Source: Agapetus fuscipes (taxonomy: Eukaryota > Arthropoda > Insecta > Trichoptera > Glossosomatidae). Taken from it: DNA of 64,000 bases. Location: contig OX637346.1 in assembly GCA_951799405.1 (NCBI GenBank), positions 11,493,215 to 11,557,214 of the forward strand, in the 5' to 3' direction. A model generated the notes under the pieces. The model did no database searches. It was not told the origin of the DNA and saw nothing but the letters and a program-made list of their open reading frames with translations. This document shows, piece after piece, positions 1 to 10,624 of this stretch; the first letter of the stretch is position 1, and each line of letters begins with the position of its first letter. A program made the position numbers and the translations under genes.

Positions 1-362
1 TTTTCAGCACGCTTAAAAACGTAATAAAGCCATTTTTTGAACTTCGCAACCATGTGAAATCATTTGATGTGAATTCCGAATATAACAAAGCTATTTTCTT
101 TTTTGCGAAAATATAAAAATTTGATGCTCCATTCACTTATCACCTTAAAGTCGTTTATGAATCCCCTGTATAAAAAGTATACAATATTAGAAAAATGTGC
201 ACTGATTCTTCAATTATTAGTAAATCAGTTTCAAAATGGAGATTTGGTTTACAACGAAGCTTTGCACTTCATCCTGTATCATGATGCGATTTCATTAGAA
301 ATCTCTGCACCACAGAAACCTCTAGTGGCTTTTAGTTAACACCATGTTTCCCATAGCTTTTG
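1..362. other. ft upstream intron, nothing recognised
   Basis: This is AT-rich sequence with no splice-flanked exon, no repeat family shared with the rest of the window and no convincing coding frame. A short open frame here (about 78 codons) has no recognisable domain and ends in low-complexity context. By position it probably belongs to the intron before the first visible ft exon, because that exon begins at 4334 in the middle of a cadherin repeat. Confidence 0.5.
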
Positions 363-545
363 ACTGGTTTAGTGGCTAGCGCTTCGCACTCGTGAGTTAA
401 AGGTCAGGGGGTTCGAATCCCGGCGGAGCACAAAAAAATATCATTTATATTTTCAAATATACCTTTACCAAAGGTCCATCCAGCCTAACAGCAACTGGGT
501 CTTGCTTGAGAATTGGCGCTTTCTATAGCGACGACCAAGCTTGCA
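363..545 (+). repeat. tRNA-derived SINE, family B
   Basis: A tRNA-like head with a degenerate A box (ttagtggctagc) is followed by a perfect pol III B box, ggttcgaatcc, at 410-420 and then cggcggagcac. The body (atttatattttcaaat, then cagcaactgggtcttgcttg) recurs at 978-1207, at 42065-42237 on the opposite strand and at 59104-59195 on the opposite strand. The head does not close into a clean tRNA cloverleaf, so this is a SINE and not a tRNA gene. An internal stretch between the head and the cagcaactggg block is shorter than in the 978 copy. Confidence 0.75.
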
Positions 546-684
546 CAGGGCTCTTGAAGTGTGATTCTAACAAAAATAGCGCTCACTAACTAAATTATCC
601 TAATATTATTATAGCTTTAGGTGTGTATCTAAAATTATATGTACCATAGAAAGTGTGCATCATATTATATGGTATCCATTAGAA

Positions 685-1729
685 CAGCGGTCCGCAACCC
701 TGGGGTCGCGACCCCGAGTGGGGTCGCGAAAGATATTTATGGGGTCACCAAAAAGTCAACAAGGTCCTGTACTTATCGAATTTTATTAATGTTTATGCAT
801 AAAATATAACCTCTCTTTACATACACAATTACACAATGTCCTTAAAACGGAGAGAATCGAAAATAATTACGACTGTACGACCTGTCCAGTCCCGCCCGTC
901 ACAACCTCACCGCTCCCGCGCCCGCGCACCTTTTTTTAAAAATAAAATATTAAAATAATCGCTTAAATTAAAATAATGTCCGTAGCTCAGTGGTAACACT
1001 GCGGACTCTGAATGGGAAGGTTGTGGGTTCGATTCCCGGCGGAGCACAAAAAATATACCATTTATATTTTCAAATTTGCTCTTCGCCGGGTTGAAAAATT
1101 CATAAAACCTTTACCAATGACCGGTCTCCAAAAGTCCATCCAGCCTTACAGCAACTGGGTCTTGCTTGAGAATTGGGGCTTTGTAGCGACGACGATCAAG
1201 CTCGTAAAAAGGTCGATAGCTCAATTGGTAGAATGCTTGCATTCCATGCCGAGAGCAAGGGTTCGATCTCAAAGGTTTACTCAGCCTTCACAAGAAATAA
1301 GAACCAGCCCCCCCGGGAGCTGGGAAACCCCCACTTCAATTGAAAGTGGTTGGTGTGAGGCCGGCCCCCTTACCTGTAAAAATAAATAGGTCCCGAAGCG
1401 CACATGCGACCCCTTCGGGGATAACGCAGGCAAGAAGTTACACTATATGTGTGGCTTAGTTGCGTTTTTTTTGCGTTTTTTGCTTGTCTCATTTAATGCC
1501 ATCATAAATATTACTCGTACGTTAAATGTATATTTTCTAGTTTGCTCTAATCTTACTTTCCAAAATAAATAGACTCTTCAATATAAATAATTTACGAAAT
1601 TAAAAACAGCTAACTTCGTTACCTGAACCAACCTTTGCACTTGTTAACTTAGTGATTTTTTTTCTGGGGTCGCTCATAACTCTTTTTTGAATTTTGGGGT
1701 CGCAATATCAAAAAGGTTGCGGACCGCTG
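685..1729. mobile_element. Non-autonomous hAT-type DNA transposon with 8-bp target duplication
   Basis: The element begins cagcggtccgcaacc and ends with its exact reverse complement, followed inward on both sides by gggtcgc-type sequence, the pattern typical of hAT (Charlie-like) ends. It is flanked by a perfect 8-bp duplication, cattagaa, at 677-684 and 1730-1737, which is the hAT target length. No transposase frame is visible, so it is a non-autonomous derivative. Much of its interior (978-1466) is a nested SINE dimer, so the SINE is the younger insertion. Confidence 0.88.
978..1466 (+). repeat. Dimeric tRNA-SINE (B head-to-tail with A), nested in the hAT element
   Basis: The first unit (978-1207) has an A box (tagctcagtgg) and B box (ggttcgattcc) of family B, then the B body. 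The second unit (1211-1466) restarts with a new A box (tagctcaattgg) and the family A body. The A unit lacks the segment between its B box and the aaggtttactcagcc block, an internal deletion relative to full copies. The same B-to-A junction (cgtaaaaa then ggtcgatagctc) occurs on the opposite strand near 59100, so the two-headed structure seems to be a real unit and not chance adjacency. Confidence 0.8.
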
Positions 1730-1850
1730 CATTAGAAGATATTCATTCGTCGCAACATTACTTAGAAGCTCTCAGTCTTTGCTCGGCGTGATCGTTGCAG
1801 CCATTCACCTAAGTCCTAAACAGACAAGAAGTAAGATCTGAAGAGGTAAC

Positions 1851-2004
1851 AGTGCCAAAGGATTAAAATTCACGTTTAACTCAACCATAGCGTTCCACTA
1901 AAAAAGTAGAAACTAAAACTCTCTCTTGGAGCACTATTATAATGTCCATACATATTTCTGGCAAACGCTGTGGCTGAGTTAAATTTATTTTTATAGTTGG
2001 GGTC
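1851..2004. repeat. E-family MITE copy
   Basis: The copy contains the family hallmarks tcaaccatagcgtt, aaactaaaac and aaacgctgtggctgagtt. The two halves are roughly reverse complements of each other, as in the other copies of this family. The outer ccaagtat end is degraded here. Confidence 0.6.
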
Positions 2005-2201
2005 CCGCGTGACTACCTCAACAGCCCACCGAGCCCACAGAGAGCATTGGTTACCGATTGTGCCGGGGACTCATTTCCATAATTTATTTATGCAATTATG
2101 TAGTCATTTCGTGTTAGCGAGTAATATGAATTATTATGAAAGTAGGAAGAGGTTTTCTAGTACTTAATGTACTTAGAGGTATTTTCTAAAATATTTGCTT
2201 C

Positions 2202-2790
2202 TATAATCCATAATCTAAGCTGCAAAGATATGTTAACATTTAAGGCTTATATTACATGCATGCCCACAAACAGGAACATGTAGTTCGCGCCTACACATTC
2301 TGCATGTGTGCATACAAATAAATAAAACCTCACATTAACATAAGCCTTGCAACTCGCCGCCTTTCCCTGAAACCGGGGTGCAAACGCAACTAAACGCAAC
2401 TAAGCTACACATATAGTGTAACTTCTTGCCGCGTTATCCCCGAAGGGGTCGCATGTGGCGAGTTGAACCTATTTATTTTTACAGGTAAGGGGGCCGGCCT
2501 TACGCCAACCACTTCAGTTGAAGTGGGAATTTCCCAGCTCCCGAGGGGGCTGGTACTCATTTCTTGTAAAGGCTGAGTAAACCTCGCCGGTATTTATATA
2601 ATGGGGTTTTAAATACACACCGAAATTGGAAATCATTTCTGAGACCCTCCTCGGTGGGATTCGAACCCGAGCTCACGGGGTAGAATGCAAGCACTCTACC
2701 AACTGAGCTATCGACCGGACAATTGGCGGGGTGGCATTGGCAAAAGTGAACCAATTTTTACAGCACGGGGGATCAGGCTCACCTATATCA
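2202..2790 (-). repeat. D-family repeat split by a SINE
   Basis: Read on the minus strand, the D family starts near ccttgacttataggttgg, passes through a ggttcactttgccaatgtcaccc block and a cagggaagg block, and ends in gcaacttagatta repeats. Here the two parts, 2202-2380 and 2727-2790, flank a family A SINE. The 3' tail (2202-2220) carries the typical ataatc...taatct simple repeat. D has no tRNA head and no visible coding frame. It may be a LINE tail or a SINE of another origin. Confidence 0.75.
2381..2726 (-). repeat. tRNA-derived SINE, family A, full length
   Basis: On the minus strand this has an A box (tagctcagttgg), a B box (ggttcgaatcc) and the long A body. The body includes a small hairpin-capable segment, acttcaactgaagt, and the 3' block aagttacactatatgtgtag. 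It interrupts a D-family repeat and is flanked by a 7-bp direct duplication, cggggtg, at 2374-2380 and 2727-2733, as expected of target-primed insertion. Confidence 0.85.
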
Positions 2791-3059
2791 TTACATAATA
2801 TGGAAATGTTGCACTCATTTCGCATTGACTATTTTACTTTAATGAAGACATAGAGGTTATTTTTAAATCTACTAACTTGCATACTTAGACCGCATTCACA
2901 TTATGATTCATTATTGTTAATCTACACTTACAATAATAATCCGGTAAACGCTTCGCCAACGCTTTAGGATACAATTTTCTAGTTTCTCAGTAATTTATTA
3001 TTTACATCTTGCAACAGAATAATAATATATTTTTGTATCGGCCTTAATCGTCAGCATTA

Positions 3060-3375
3060 AAGATGGAGTTTCTTGTTTTTCCCTTGTGGGTGCGGGACTC
3101 CCGCTGCAGCTCTAGCGCTGTAGCCTCTGGTAGACTATTGCCCATCACTTGCGCCGCGCACTTTATTTATTCTGTTGCGTGATGCGGTGCTCTTATTATC
3201 TGCGTTGTGTGTGTGCGAGCAAAAAGGATCCCCTGTGAAGACGCGGTTGAACAAGCCCACCGCCCTCTTTCCTCCCGTAGCCTGCCCTCCGCCGCACGGC
3301 CCGCTCCCCCGCACGGCCCGCTCCATCGTATGGCCCCTTATAGCCCGCGGGCCGCAGCGGCGCTGTGAGAAAAAT
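3060..3375. other. GC- and CpG-rich island within AT-rich ft intron
   Basis: This stretch is strikingly richer in G+C and CpG than its surroundings. It holds a short tandem repeat of about 15 bp (cgcacggcccgctcc, twice, near 3293-3322) and runs such as cccgcgggccgc. Open frames exist on both strands but differ in sense and show no domain, so they are probably by-products of composition. It could be an internal promoter or CpG island of ft, a repeat remnant, or neither. No splice or TATA evidence separates these. Confidence 0.4.
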
Positions 3376-3634
3376 GCATCGCCAACAATAGCTCCACCAC
3401 TGTTTCACAATCACGATTCAATACTGAAATCATGTACAATCAGTTTCTAACAATCTCCAATAATATTTGCTTTATTTTTTATGCGGTATCGCCGGATATA
3501 ATTGTTCACGTTCTTGCATTCTCGACCTGCCTGGTGAGTTGGTGACTCCGCCAACACCCATGCCCGACCTACTGTAACCTAAGTATAAGCCTTTAAGTTT
3601 AAATTCAAGCATACCATTTTACCAAAAATACAAA

Positions 3635-3715
3635 GAAATTAAAGTGCTCACTAGAGGTACTGCTTTAGTTTCCTTACATTTTCGGGAAAACAACAGTTAA
3701 CGTTTTATATGAGAT
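3635..3715. repeat. Partial E-family MITE
   Basis: The central and one-sided portion of the E family is present: tgctcactagaggtactg, ttagtttcc, then ttaacgttttatat. The other half is missing. Confidence 0.5.
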
Positions 3716-4333
3716 TACTTCACCATTTGCTTGTGTGGTGCGCTTGCCAACACAAAATATGATTCAGTGATAACACTAAGAGCTCTTTTCAGCTCGAATA
3801 CTTGGGTACCTTCCGCTTCAACTACTGATAACTCAACATTACTAACTAGAATAGACTGCGTTATCGCTCCTATAACGCTCTATGCCTATTCTACTCAATA
3901 TCACAAATAACAAACAACCAAACTTATCTCACGGAAACTTTGTAATCCATTAAATACATGTATGTAAGAAACCAAAGCTTAGATATGAATTGCACGTTCA
4001 TAGGCTAGTAGGTACCCAGCCAATATTAAATAGCATTTCTATGCTTAGGTACCTACCTATGTCCATGTGCATACTTTCTGACTTAGAGAGCCCAATGAGG
4101 TTCACTCATTTGATATACCTATAGATTCAAAATATTTTTTTAAAAAGCTACACGGTCGGGTTGAAAACTTAAGTCTAAGAGAAAATAAAACTTTTAAGGA
4201 GTCAAAAGCCAGTTTATGATACTGTTATCAAATCCTCAAAATTAGCTGATAGCTTCTATGAAGTTCTCAATATGCGATTGTGTTTTGTTGATGATTTGAT
4301 GTTTTATTGAACTTTTTATTCTATCATTTCCAG
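3716..4333. other. ft intron, 3' part with splice acceptor
   Basis: This is AT-rich intron DNA with no recognised repeat or coding exon. It ends in a pyrimidine-rich tract and the acceptor ttccag at 4328-4333, immediately before the first visible ft exon. Confidence 0.6.
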
Positions 4334-7300
4334 GTTCACCTCCGCTGACTGGCACTGGGACAGTGAGAATCGTCGTTCAAGATGTCAACGATCACAGCCC
4401 TGAGTTCTCCCGGCAGTCCTACAGAACTACAATATCAGAAAACATGCCTGCTGGAACTGTCGTCCTCACTCCCATTGCAACTGACAAGGATGCGGGAATC
4501 AATTCCAAAATAAGGTTCAGTCTACTCGGAGACAAAGTGGACAGATTTTATATTGACCAGGATACAGGAATCATCTCAACGGCTGTAAGCCTTGACAGAG
4601 AAGAGTCATCTGAGTACTACATGACTTTGATGGCACAAGACTGTTCTGCAACAGATCCAAGAGCAACAACTGTAAACTTAACCATTACTGTTCTGGATGA
4701 AAATGACAATTCACCGTCATTCAGTAAAGCTCATTATCCAGTCAACATCCCAGACAACACTAAGCCGGGACAGTTCGTTTTTGGAGCAAAGGCTTTTGAC
4801 AATGACATTGGCATGAATAGTAAAATCGAATACTCCTTGAGTGGTACAGATGAATCCAAATTCTTCATCAACAAAGAAACTGGAGTCATCAAAGCATCAA
4901 ATGATTTCAAAGCAAACAATCGTGGAGATAGTATATTCAAATTGAAAATAAGGGCTTCAGATCATGGAATTGTGCCAAAATATGCCATGGCAGAACTGAC
5001 TATTATGATGAAATCAGCACACTTATTTCCAAGCTTTGTGTCACCTCCGAAAACATATTTTACTTTGAAAGAAAATGTTGCAGAAGGAAAATTGGTTACG
5101 AAATTAAGTGCAACATCTCCTAAAAAAGATACTGTTGGTAACGTACAATACGCTATTGCTGGAGGCAATGTTGGTGAAGCTTTAAAAATTGATCCTATCA
5201 GTGGGGAGGTCCTTGTCACTGGAAAAGGCTTAGACTATGAAACATTACCACTGTACGAAGTGTGGATTGAAGCAAGAGATTCCGATAATCCTTCTCTGGG
5301 AACTGTCCTTGAACTGGAAATAAATGTTACGGACTCCAACGACAATGCTCCAGTTATTGAAAATGCTCTATACAACTCATCAATACTAGAAGAAGAGCCA
5401 CCTGGACAGCTTGTAGTGAAAATTGTTGCTACTGATGCCGATTCAAATGAAAATGGTCAAATATCTTACAAGCTTGTTCAAGATTATGAGGGTACTTTTG
5501 AATTGAACTCTGAAACAGGAGAAATATACACAACAATGGGCTTGGATCGAGAAGATATTCCTCTGTATGAGCTGGTTGTGGAAGCTATAGATCATGGAAC
5601 ACCTCAACTAACAGGAACGGCAACTGTTCTTGTTACAGTTTTAGATAAAAATGATAATCCACCCAGATTCACAAGGTTGTTCAGTGTCAATGTCACTGAA
5701 AATGCCGAAGCCGGGTCTTTTGTTATTCGAGTTACCAGTTCTGATCAAGATATCGGCCAAAATGCTAATGCTACTTACAGTTTTACTGAAAACCCTGGGG
5801 AGAAATTTGTAATTGACCCTCTCAGTGGTAATGTCACAGTTAGTGGACCATTGGACAGAGAACAACAAGATGAGTATTTGTTGAAAGTTGCAGCTGTGGA
5901 TGGAGCTTGGAGAGCTGAAACTCCACTCACTATAACAATCCAAGATCAGAATGATAATGCACCAGAATTTGAGCATTCATACTACAGTTTCAATTTCCCA
6001 GAACTTCAACGAGATGTAATGTTTGTTGGTCAAGTAACCGCAACAGACAGAGATAAGCAAGGTCCAAATTCAGTCATCTCTTATTCACTTCAACAACCAT
6101 CTGATTTGTTTACTGTTGATCCAGCTTCAGGAGAGCTGTTCAGCAAGAAAACCTTGAAATACAAACAATCACAACTGGAATCATCGCCTGAAAATATGTA
6201 CTCTGTCATTATTTTGGCAACAGACAATGGAAAACCACCTATGTCATCTGAATGCTTGGTCACAATCAACGTGGTTGATGCAAATAACAATGCACCAAAA
6301 TTCGATCTCAGGGAATATCTTTCACCAGTACCCGAAGGAGCAGTTGTTGGGCAAAGAATAATGAAAGTAACAGCAAAAGATGAATCAGACTTTGGAGTAA
6401 ATGCAGAAATTGACTACATTCAAGTTGGAGGAAATGGCAGTGATTATTTCAAAATTGATAAATCACAAGGTTGGATTTTAGTGGCTAAACCATTGGCCGG
6501 AGCTGGAAAACTTTATTTACTGCAGATTCAAGCTGTCGACAGGGGTGTACCTCCGCAACAAGATGAAGTTGTAGTAACTCTTGTCGTTACTGGTAAAAAT
6601 CGGCATTCTCCAATATTTACTGCACTAAGTTACCAAGTCATAGTGCCTGAAAATGAACCATTGGGATCTACTATATTAACCGTGAATGCATCAGATGATG
6701 ATGAAGGCCCAAATGGAATGGTGAGATATACTATATCCAGTGGCAATGAAAGAAAAGAATTTGCAGTGGATGCGGTCACAGGTGCTGTAACTATTCTGCA
6801 GCCCCTGGACTATGACACTGTTCAGGAATATCGCTTGAATATCACAGCAGGAGATTTGGGCTTTGAACCAAAACAAGCGACAGCTATGCTCACAGTTACA
6901 CTCACAGACATAAATGATAATGCTCCTAAATTCAATCAGAGTGAATATAATGCATTTTTACCTGAAAACTCATTGCCGAAAAGTTTTGTTTATCAAGTAC
7001 AAGCTGTTGATAAAGACTCTCCTAAAAATGCTATCATCCAATATTCTGTAGTTGGAGGCACAGGGAAAGATGCATTTGAAGTGGAACAAAAGACTGGAAA
7101 AATCACATCTAAAACCAGTTTTGATTTTGAAGAATCAAATCTCTACACATTGGATATTGTAGCAGCAAACCCAGATTCACCAATGTATGGATCGACCAAA
7201 GTAGTCATTCATATCACAGGCGTTAATGAATATCACCCCAAGTTCATTCAGCCAGTTTTTCACTTTGATGTCTCGGAATCGGCTGAAGTGGGAACAAGCA

Positions 7301-9686
7301 TTGGTCTCATACAAGCAACTGATCAGGATGCTGGAGATGACGGAAAAGTCTATTATCTCTTTGTAGGTTCAAGCAATGATAAAGGATTTGGAATAAATTC
7401 AGAAAGTGGGATCATAGCAGTTTCTAGAAACTTGGATAGAGAAACACAAAACCGAGTTGTTCTCACTGTAATGGCTAAAAATTTTGGAGGGATCCGAGGC
7501 AATGATACAGATGAAGCTCAAGTTATTATTTCTATTCAAGATGGAAATGATCCACCCGAATTTCTACAGAAGTTATATGAAACATCAGTATCAGAAGGAG
7601 CTGTGCATGGAACTATGATACTTACTGTGAAAGCTGTTGACAAAGATGTTAGACCGCAGAACAATCAATTTACTTATTCAATAATCGGAGGAAACACTGA
7701 TCAAGCTTTTAAAGTGGATCCTCAGACAGGTGACATTGAAACATCTCTACAGTTGGATAGAGAAACTATTCCCATGTACACATTGATCTTAGGAGCCATA
7801 GATACAGGAGCTCCCCCACAAACTGGAACCACAACAGTTAAAATTACACTGAGTGATATCAATGATAATGGACCTGTGTTTGATCCTCCTCAAGTTGTTG
7901 GATACGTTACTGAAAATGAACCACCAAATACAAGTGTCATGACTTTATCAGCCACTGATCCAGACTTGCCTCCCAATGGTGCGCCTTTTACATATTTCCT
8001 CATTGGTGGGAAACACAAAAACCTTATCAAAGTAGAAAAACACACAGGAGTTTTACGAAGCACAAAAAGTTTGGATAGAGAAATAACACCAGAATTAGAC
8101 ATCTTGATTGAAGTCGAAGATAGTGGAACACCAAGAATGCGCTCTCAGCATAATGTAAAAATAATAGTTCTAGACCAGAATGACAGTCCATCAACACCTC
8201 GGTCAGTGCATGTCTTGATTCACTCTTTCAATGACATTTTGCCAATCGGGAAAGTTGCAGATGTGCACCCAAATGACCCAGACACCACTGGAGAGTACAG
8301 CTGTAAAATATTAAATGGTCCTAATCCTAGTGGCATTTTAAACATTCCCAAAAGTTGTGACCTTCATGCTGCTCGCATAACATCAGGACAAGGATATTCA
8401 TTGTCTGTATCAGGAAATGATGGGAAACACAACAATGTCATATCAACTGTTACTGTTGAATTTTTGTCATTTGATAATTCCACCATCGACCAGTCAATCA
8501 CCGTGCGTGTGGAAAATATGACGGCTTCAAAGTTCCTGGCACATTATTACAGAAGTCTATTGGATTTGATGAAAAGCAGTCTGGATGTAGATGACTCTTT
8601 ATCACTTTATAGTTTACATGAAGTTGATAATGGTCTGGAACTATCCATTGCAATAAAACACCAAGGAGGACTTAGACCAAAGAGCTATGTATTTGATAGA
8701 CTGAATAGAAAACAAGAAGCTGTGGTACTGCTTTTGCAGTCTCCCCAAGTAAAGATAGGATATTCTCCTTGCCAATCAATGATTTGCCAAAATGGAGGAA
8801 TATGCAGTGAAGAGATTAGAGTTCACGAAGATACCAGCATTACTGACAGTCAAACATTAATCTTCACATCACCATTGGTCAGCCATGATTTCACTTGTCG
8901 TTGTGCAGAGGGATTCACAGGATCTAAGTGTGAGAAGCGCCAAGACCCCTGCTCTCCAAATCCCTGTCAAGCTGGGGGAAAGTGCAGACGTCAAGGCTTT
9001 GAATTTCAATGTGCATGCACTCCATCTCGGGAAGGAAAAGTATGCGAACTAGAAAGAGGTGATGCTTGTTCAGGAAACCCTTGCCGAAATGGAGGATCAT
9101 GCCGGGAAAGTTCCGATGGATCATCATTCTTCTGTCTTTGCCGTCCAGGCTATAGAGGAAACCAATGTGAGGCAGTGGCAGACTCTTGTAGGCCAAATCC
9201 TTGTCTTCATGATGGCTTATGTGTGAGCCTTAAACCAGGCTACAAATGCAGCTGCTTGGATGGTCGCTATGGCAGACACTGTGAAAAATCAACATTTGGA
9301 TTCAATGAACTTTCTTACATGACTTTCCCAGCCCTAGATGCAGCAACAAATGATATTTCTGTCATATTTGCGACAACAAAATCTGATTCATTATTGGTAT
9401 ATAATTATGGAGCTCAAACTGGAGGGAGATCTGACTTTGTTGCAATAGAACTGGTGAAAGGGAAAGCTATCTTTTCATTTGGTGGAGCTAGGACATCTAT
9501 AACTTCAGTAACTATACCTGGACATTCTGGAAATTTGGCTGATGGAGAATGGCACAAGATAACAGCAACAAGAAATGGGCGAGTTGTGTCCCTCAGCATT
9601 GCTCATTGCTCAGAGCACGGAGATACTTGTGTGGAATGCAGACCTGGAGATGCCTCATGCTATGCTGATGATGTTGGTCCTACTGG
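4334..9686 (+). CDS. ft: ft, giant exon: cadherin repeats, EGF repeats and start of first laminin G
   Basis: This is the penultimate coding exon of a Fat (Drosophila ft, vertebrate FAT4-type) protocadherin, a cell-surface receptor for Dachsous in planar polarity and Hippo growth control. It begins after ttccag with two bases of a split codon and reads SPPLTGTGTV, the end of a cadherin repeat. About twelve further cadherin repeats follow to about 8200, with LDRE, DxD and DxNDNxP calcium motifs. Several linkers lack the calcium motif. A diverged segment (about 8200-8760) leads to four EGF-like modules: 8770-8937 (with an insertion), 8944-9045, 9061-9171 and 9181-9285. The first laminin G domain starts at 9289 and continues in the next exon. 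The donor is gg|gtaaat at 9686/9687, so the taa just after it is intronic. The full family protein is about 5,000 residues, so roughly half of the coding sequence lies upstream of the window. Confidence 0.95.
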
Positions 9687-9701
9687 GTAAATATTACTTT
9701 A

Positions 9702-9974
9702 ATTGAGTCGTATAAATGCAAACGCCGTCAACTCCTTACGCGATGATTTTGAGAAAAATAAACTTGTGTTTTGAACGCAATTTGGAACCAGTTGAAGATG
9801 ACGGCGTTTGCACGAAATCATACTTTTTCAATTCAAATTATGAAGTATTAAGTGAGGTTTTCATCACGTTGCACACAGCAAATGATTTGTAACACTACGC
9901 AGAATCAAATTCAATAATTATCTCAAAAATCATAAAATTTGGAGATGACGGTGTTTGCAGTTATACAACTTAAT
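9702..9974. repeat. MITE with ~34-bp imperfect inverted ends next to the ft splice donor
   Basis: The left end (attgagtcgtataaatgcaa, continuing acgccgtcaactcc) and the reverse complement of the right end (attaagttgtataactgcaa, continuing acaccgtcatctcc) match at about 29 of 34 positions. A third copy of the core, tgacggcgtttgca, lies inside at 9799-9812, so the element can fold in more than one way. It starts only 15 bp after the donor GT. No transposase frame is visible and the superfamily is not assigned. Confidence 0.65.
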
Positions 9975-9983
9975 TCTCTTCCA

Positions 9984-10214
9984 TAATAATCTATAATCTA
10001 AGTTGCAAAGATATATTACATTTAAGATTCATAAAACATGCATTCCCATAAGCATACACATGCCGTATGTGGACCTACAACATAAAAACCCAATTTCAAA
10101 TGACCATAAGCCCTTCAACTCTTTCTGGCCTTGTCTAAAGCAGGGGTGGCATTGGCCAAGTGAATCATTTTTTACTGTATGGGTGGTCAGTCTCATACCA
10201 CCTATAAGTCAAGG
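9984..10214 (-). repeat. D-family repeat
   Basis: On the minus strand this runs from ccttgacttataggtgg through the accaccca block and the gccaatgccacccctg block to the gcaacttagatta tail. It is a nearly complete copy, diverged by scattered substitutions. Confidence 0.75.
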
Positions 10215-10308
10215 AATTCTTCTTAGATATCAAAAAAATAAATGCACTATCAATCTTTGAATTGTTCAAATTACATTTAAAATTTTTGTAGGAACTAGGT
10301 ACATTTAA

Positions 10309-10480
10309 TGATTAATTAAATAAACACACTGTTTCAATTCACTTTTATTATTTTAACTCTGTCAAACGTTTTCGCCTAAAAAGGCATCCTCAGGACAATG
10401 ACAAATCAAATCTGAATCAGTGTGTTTATTTAATTAATTATACAATGGACTTTCACTGTGTAAACCACCAAACCCTGAAA
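10309..10480 (-). repeat. Penelope-like repeat end with hammerhead-like core, flanked by inverted repeat
   Basis: An inverted pair, attaattaaataaacacactg at 10313-10332 and its complement at about 10418-10438, brackets a segment whose minus strand reads CTGAGGA (10387-10393), a 4-bp stem GCCT/AGGC with a short T loop, then GAAA (10370-10373) and ACGTTTG. This matches the conserved hammerhead-ribozyme core CTGANGA / stem II / GAAA. The following sequence, to aataaaagtgaattgaaaca, is shared with the repeats at 14784, 34545 and 47860. Similarity to Penelope-like elements is inferred from the hammerhead-type motif and not from a coding sequence. Confidence 0.5.
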
Positions 10481-10624
10481 AATACATTTAATAAATTTTC
10501 AGTAAGATATATTTTATATTAATTTTACTTTACCATAACTACATTTTTATATACATTCTCCTTGCTTTTGCTTGTTTTGCGATAAAGACAGTATATATTG
10601 ATTTTTTTTCTTCTTATTTTTCAG

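Larger units (their letters stand above)
9687..10624 (+). other. ft last intron, filled with repeats
   Basis: This is a 938-bp GT-AG intron splitting a glycine codon inside the first laminin G domain; the exons join as PTG then TLNFNNQQLL. Almost all of it is explained by three repeats in a row: a MITE at 9702-9974, a D-family copy at 9984-10214 and a fold-back, Penelope-like piece at 10309-10480. The acceptor is the pyrimidine-rich tract before tttcag at 10624. Confidence 0.85.

Noticed and set aside
978..1050. tRNA gene on the + strand
   Set aside because: It has A and B boxes but no full acceptor stem pairing, and it is followed by a body that recurs elsewhere, so it is a SINE head. The same applies at 363-430, 1211-1280, 34853-34920, 37246-37315, 38750-38820, and on the minus strand near 2720, 42236, 44834 and 59100.
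3175..3450. Small genes on either strand in the CpG-rich patch
   Set aside because: Overlapping frames on both strands arise from high G+C with few stop codons. None has a domain or splice signals.
5641..5976. Minus-strand open frame of 111 codons within ft
   Set aside because: It is a shadow of the cadherin-repeat exon with no domain.
9688..9690. ft stop codon at the end of the giant exon
   Set aside because: The taa overlaps a splice donor. The protein continues in frame after splicing, completing the laminin G domain at 10625.
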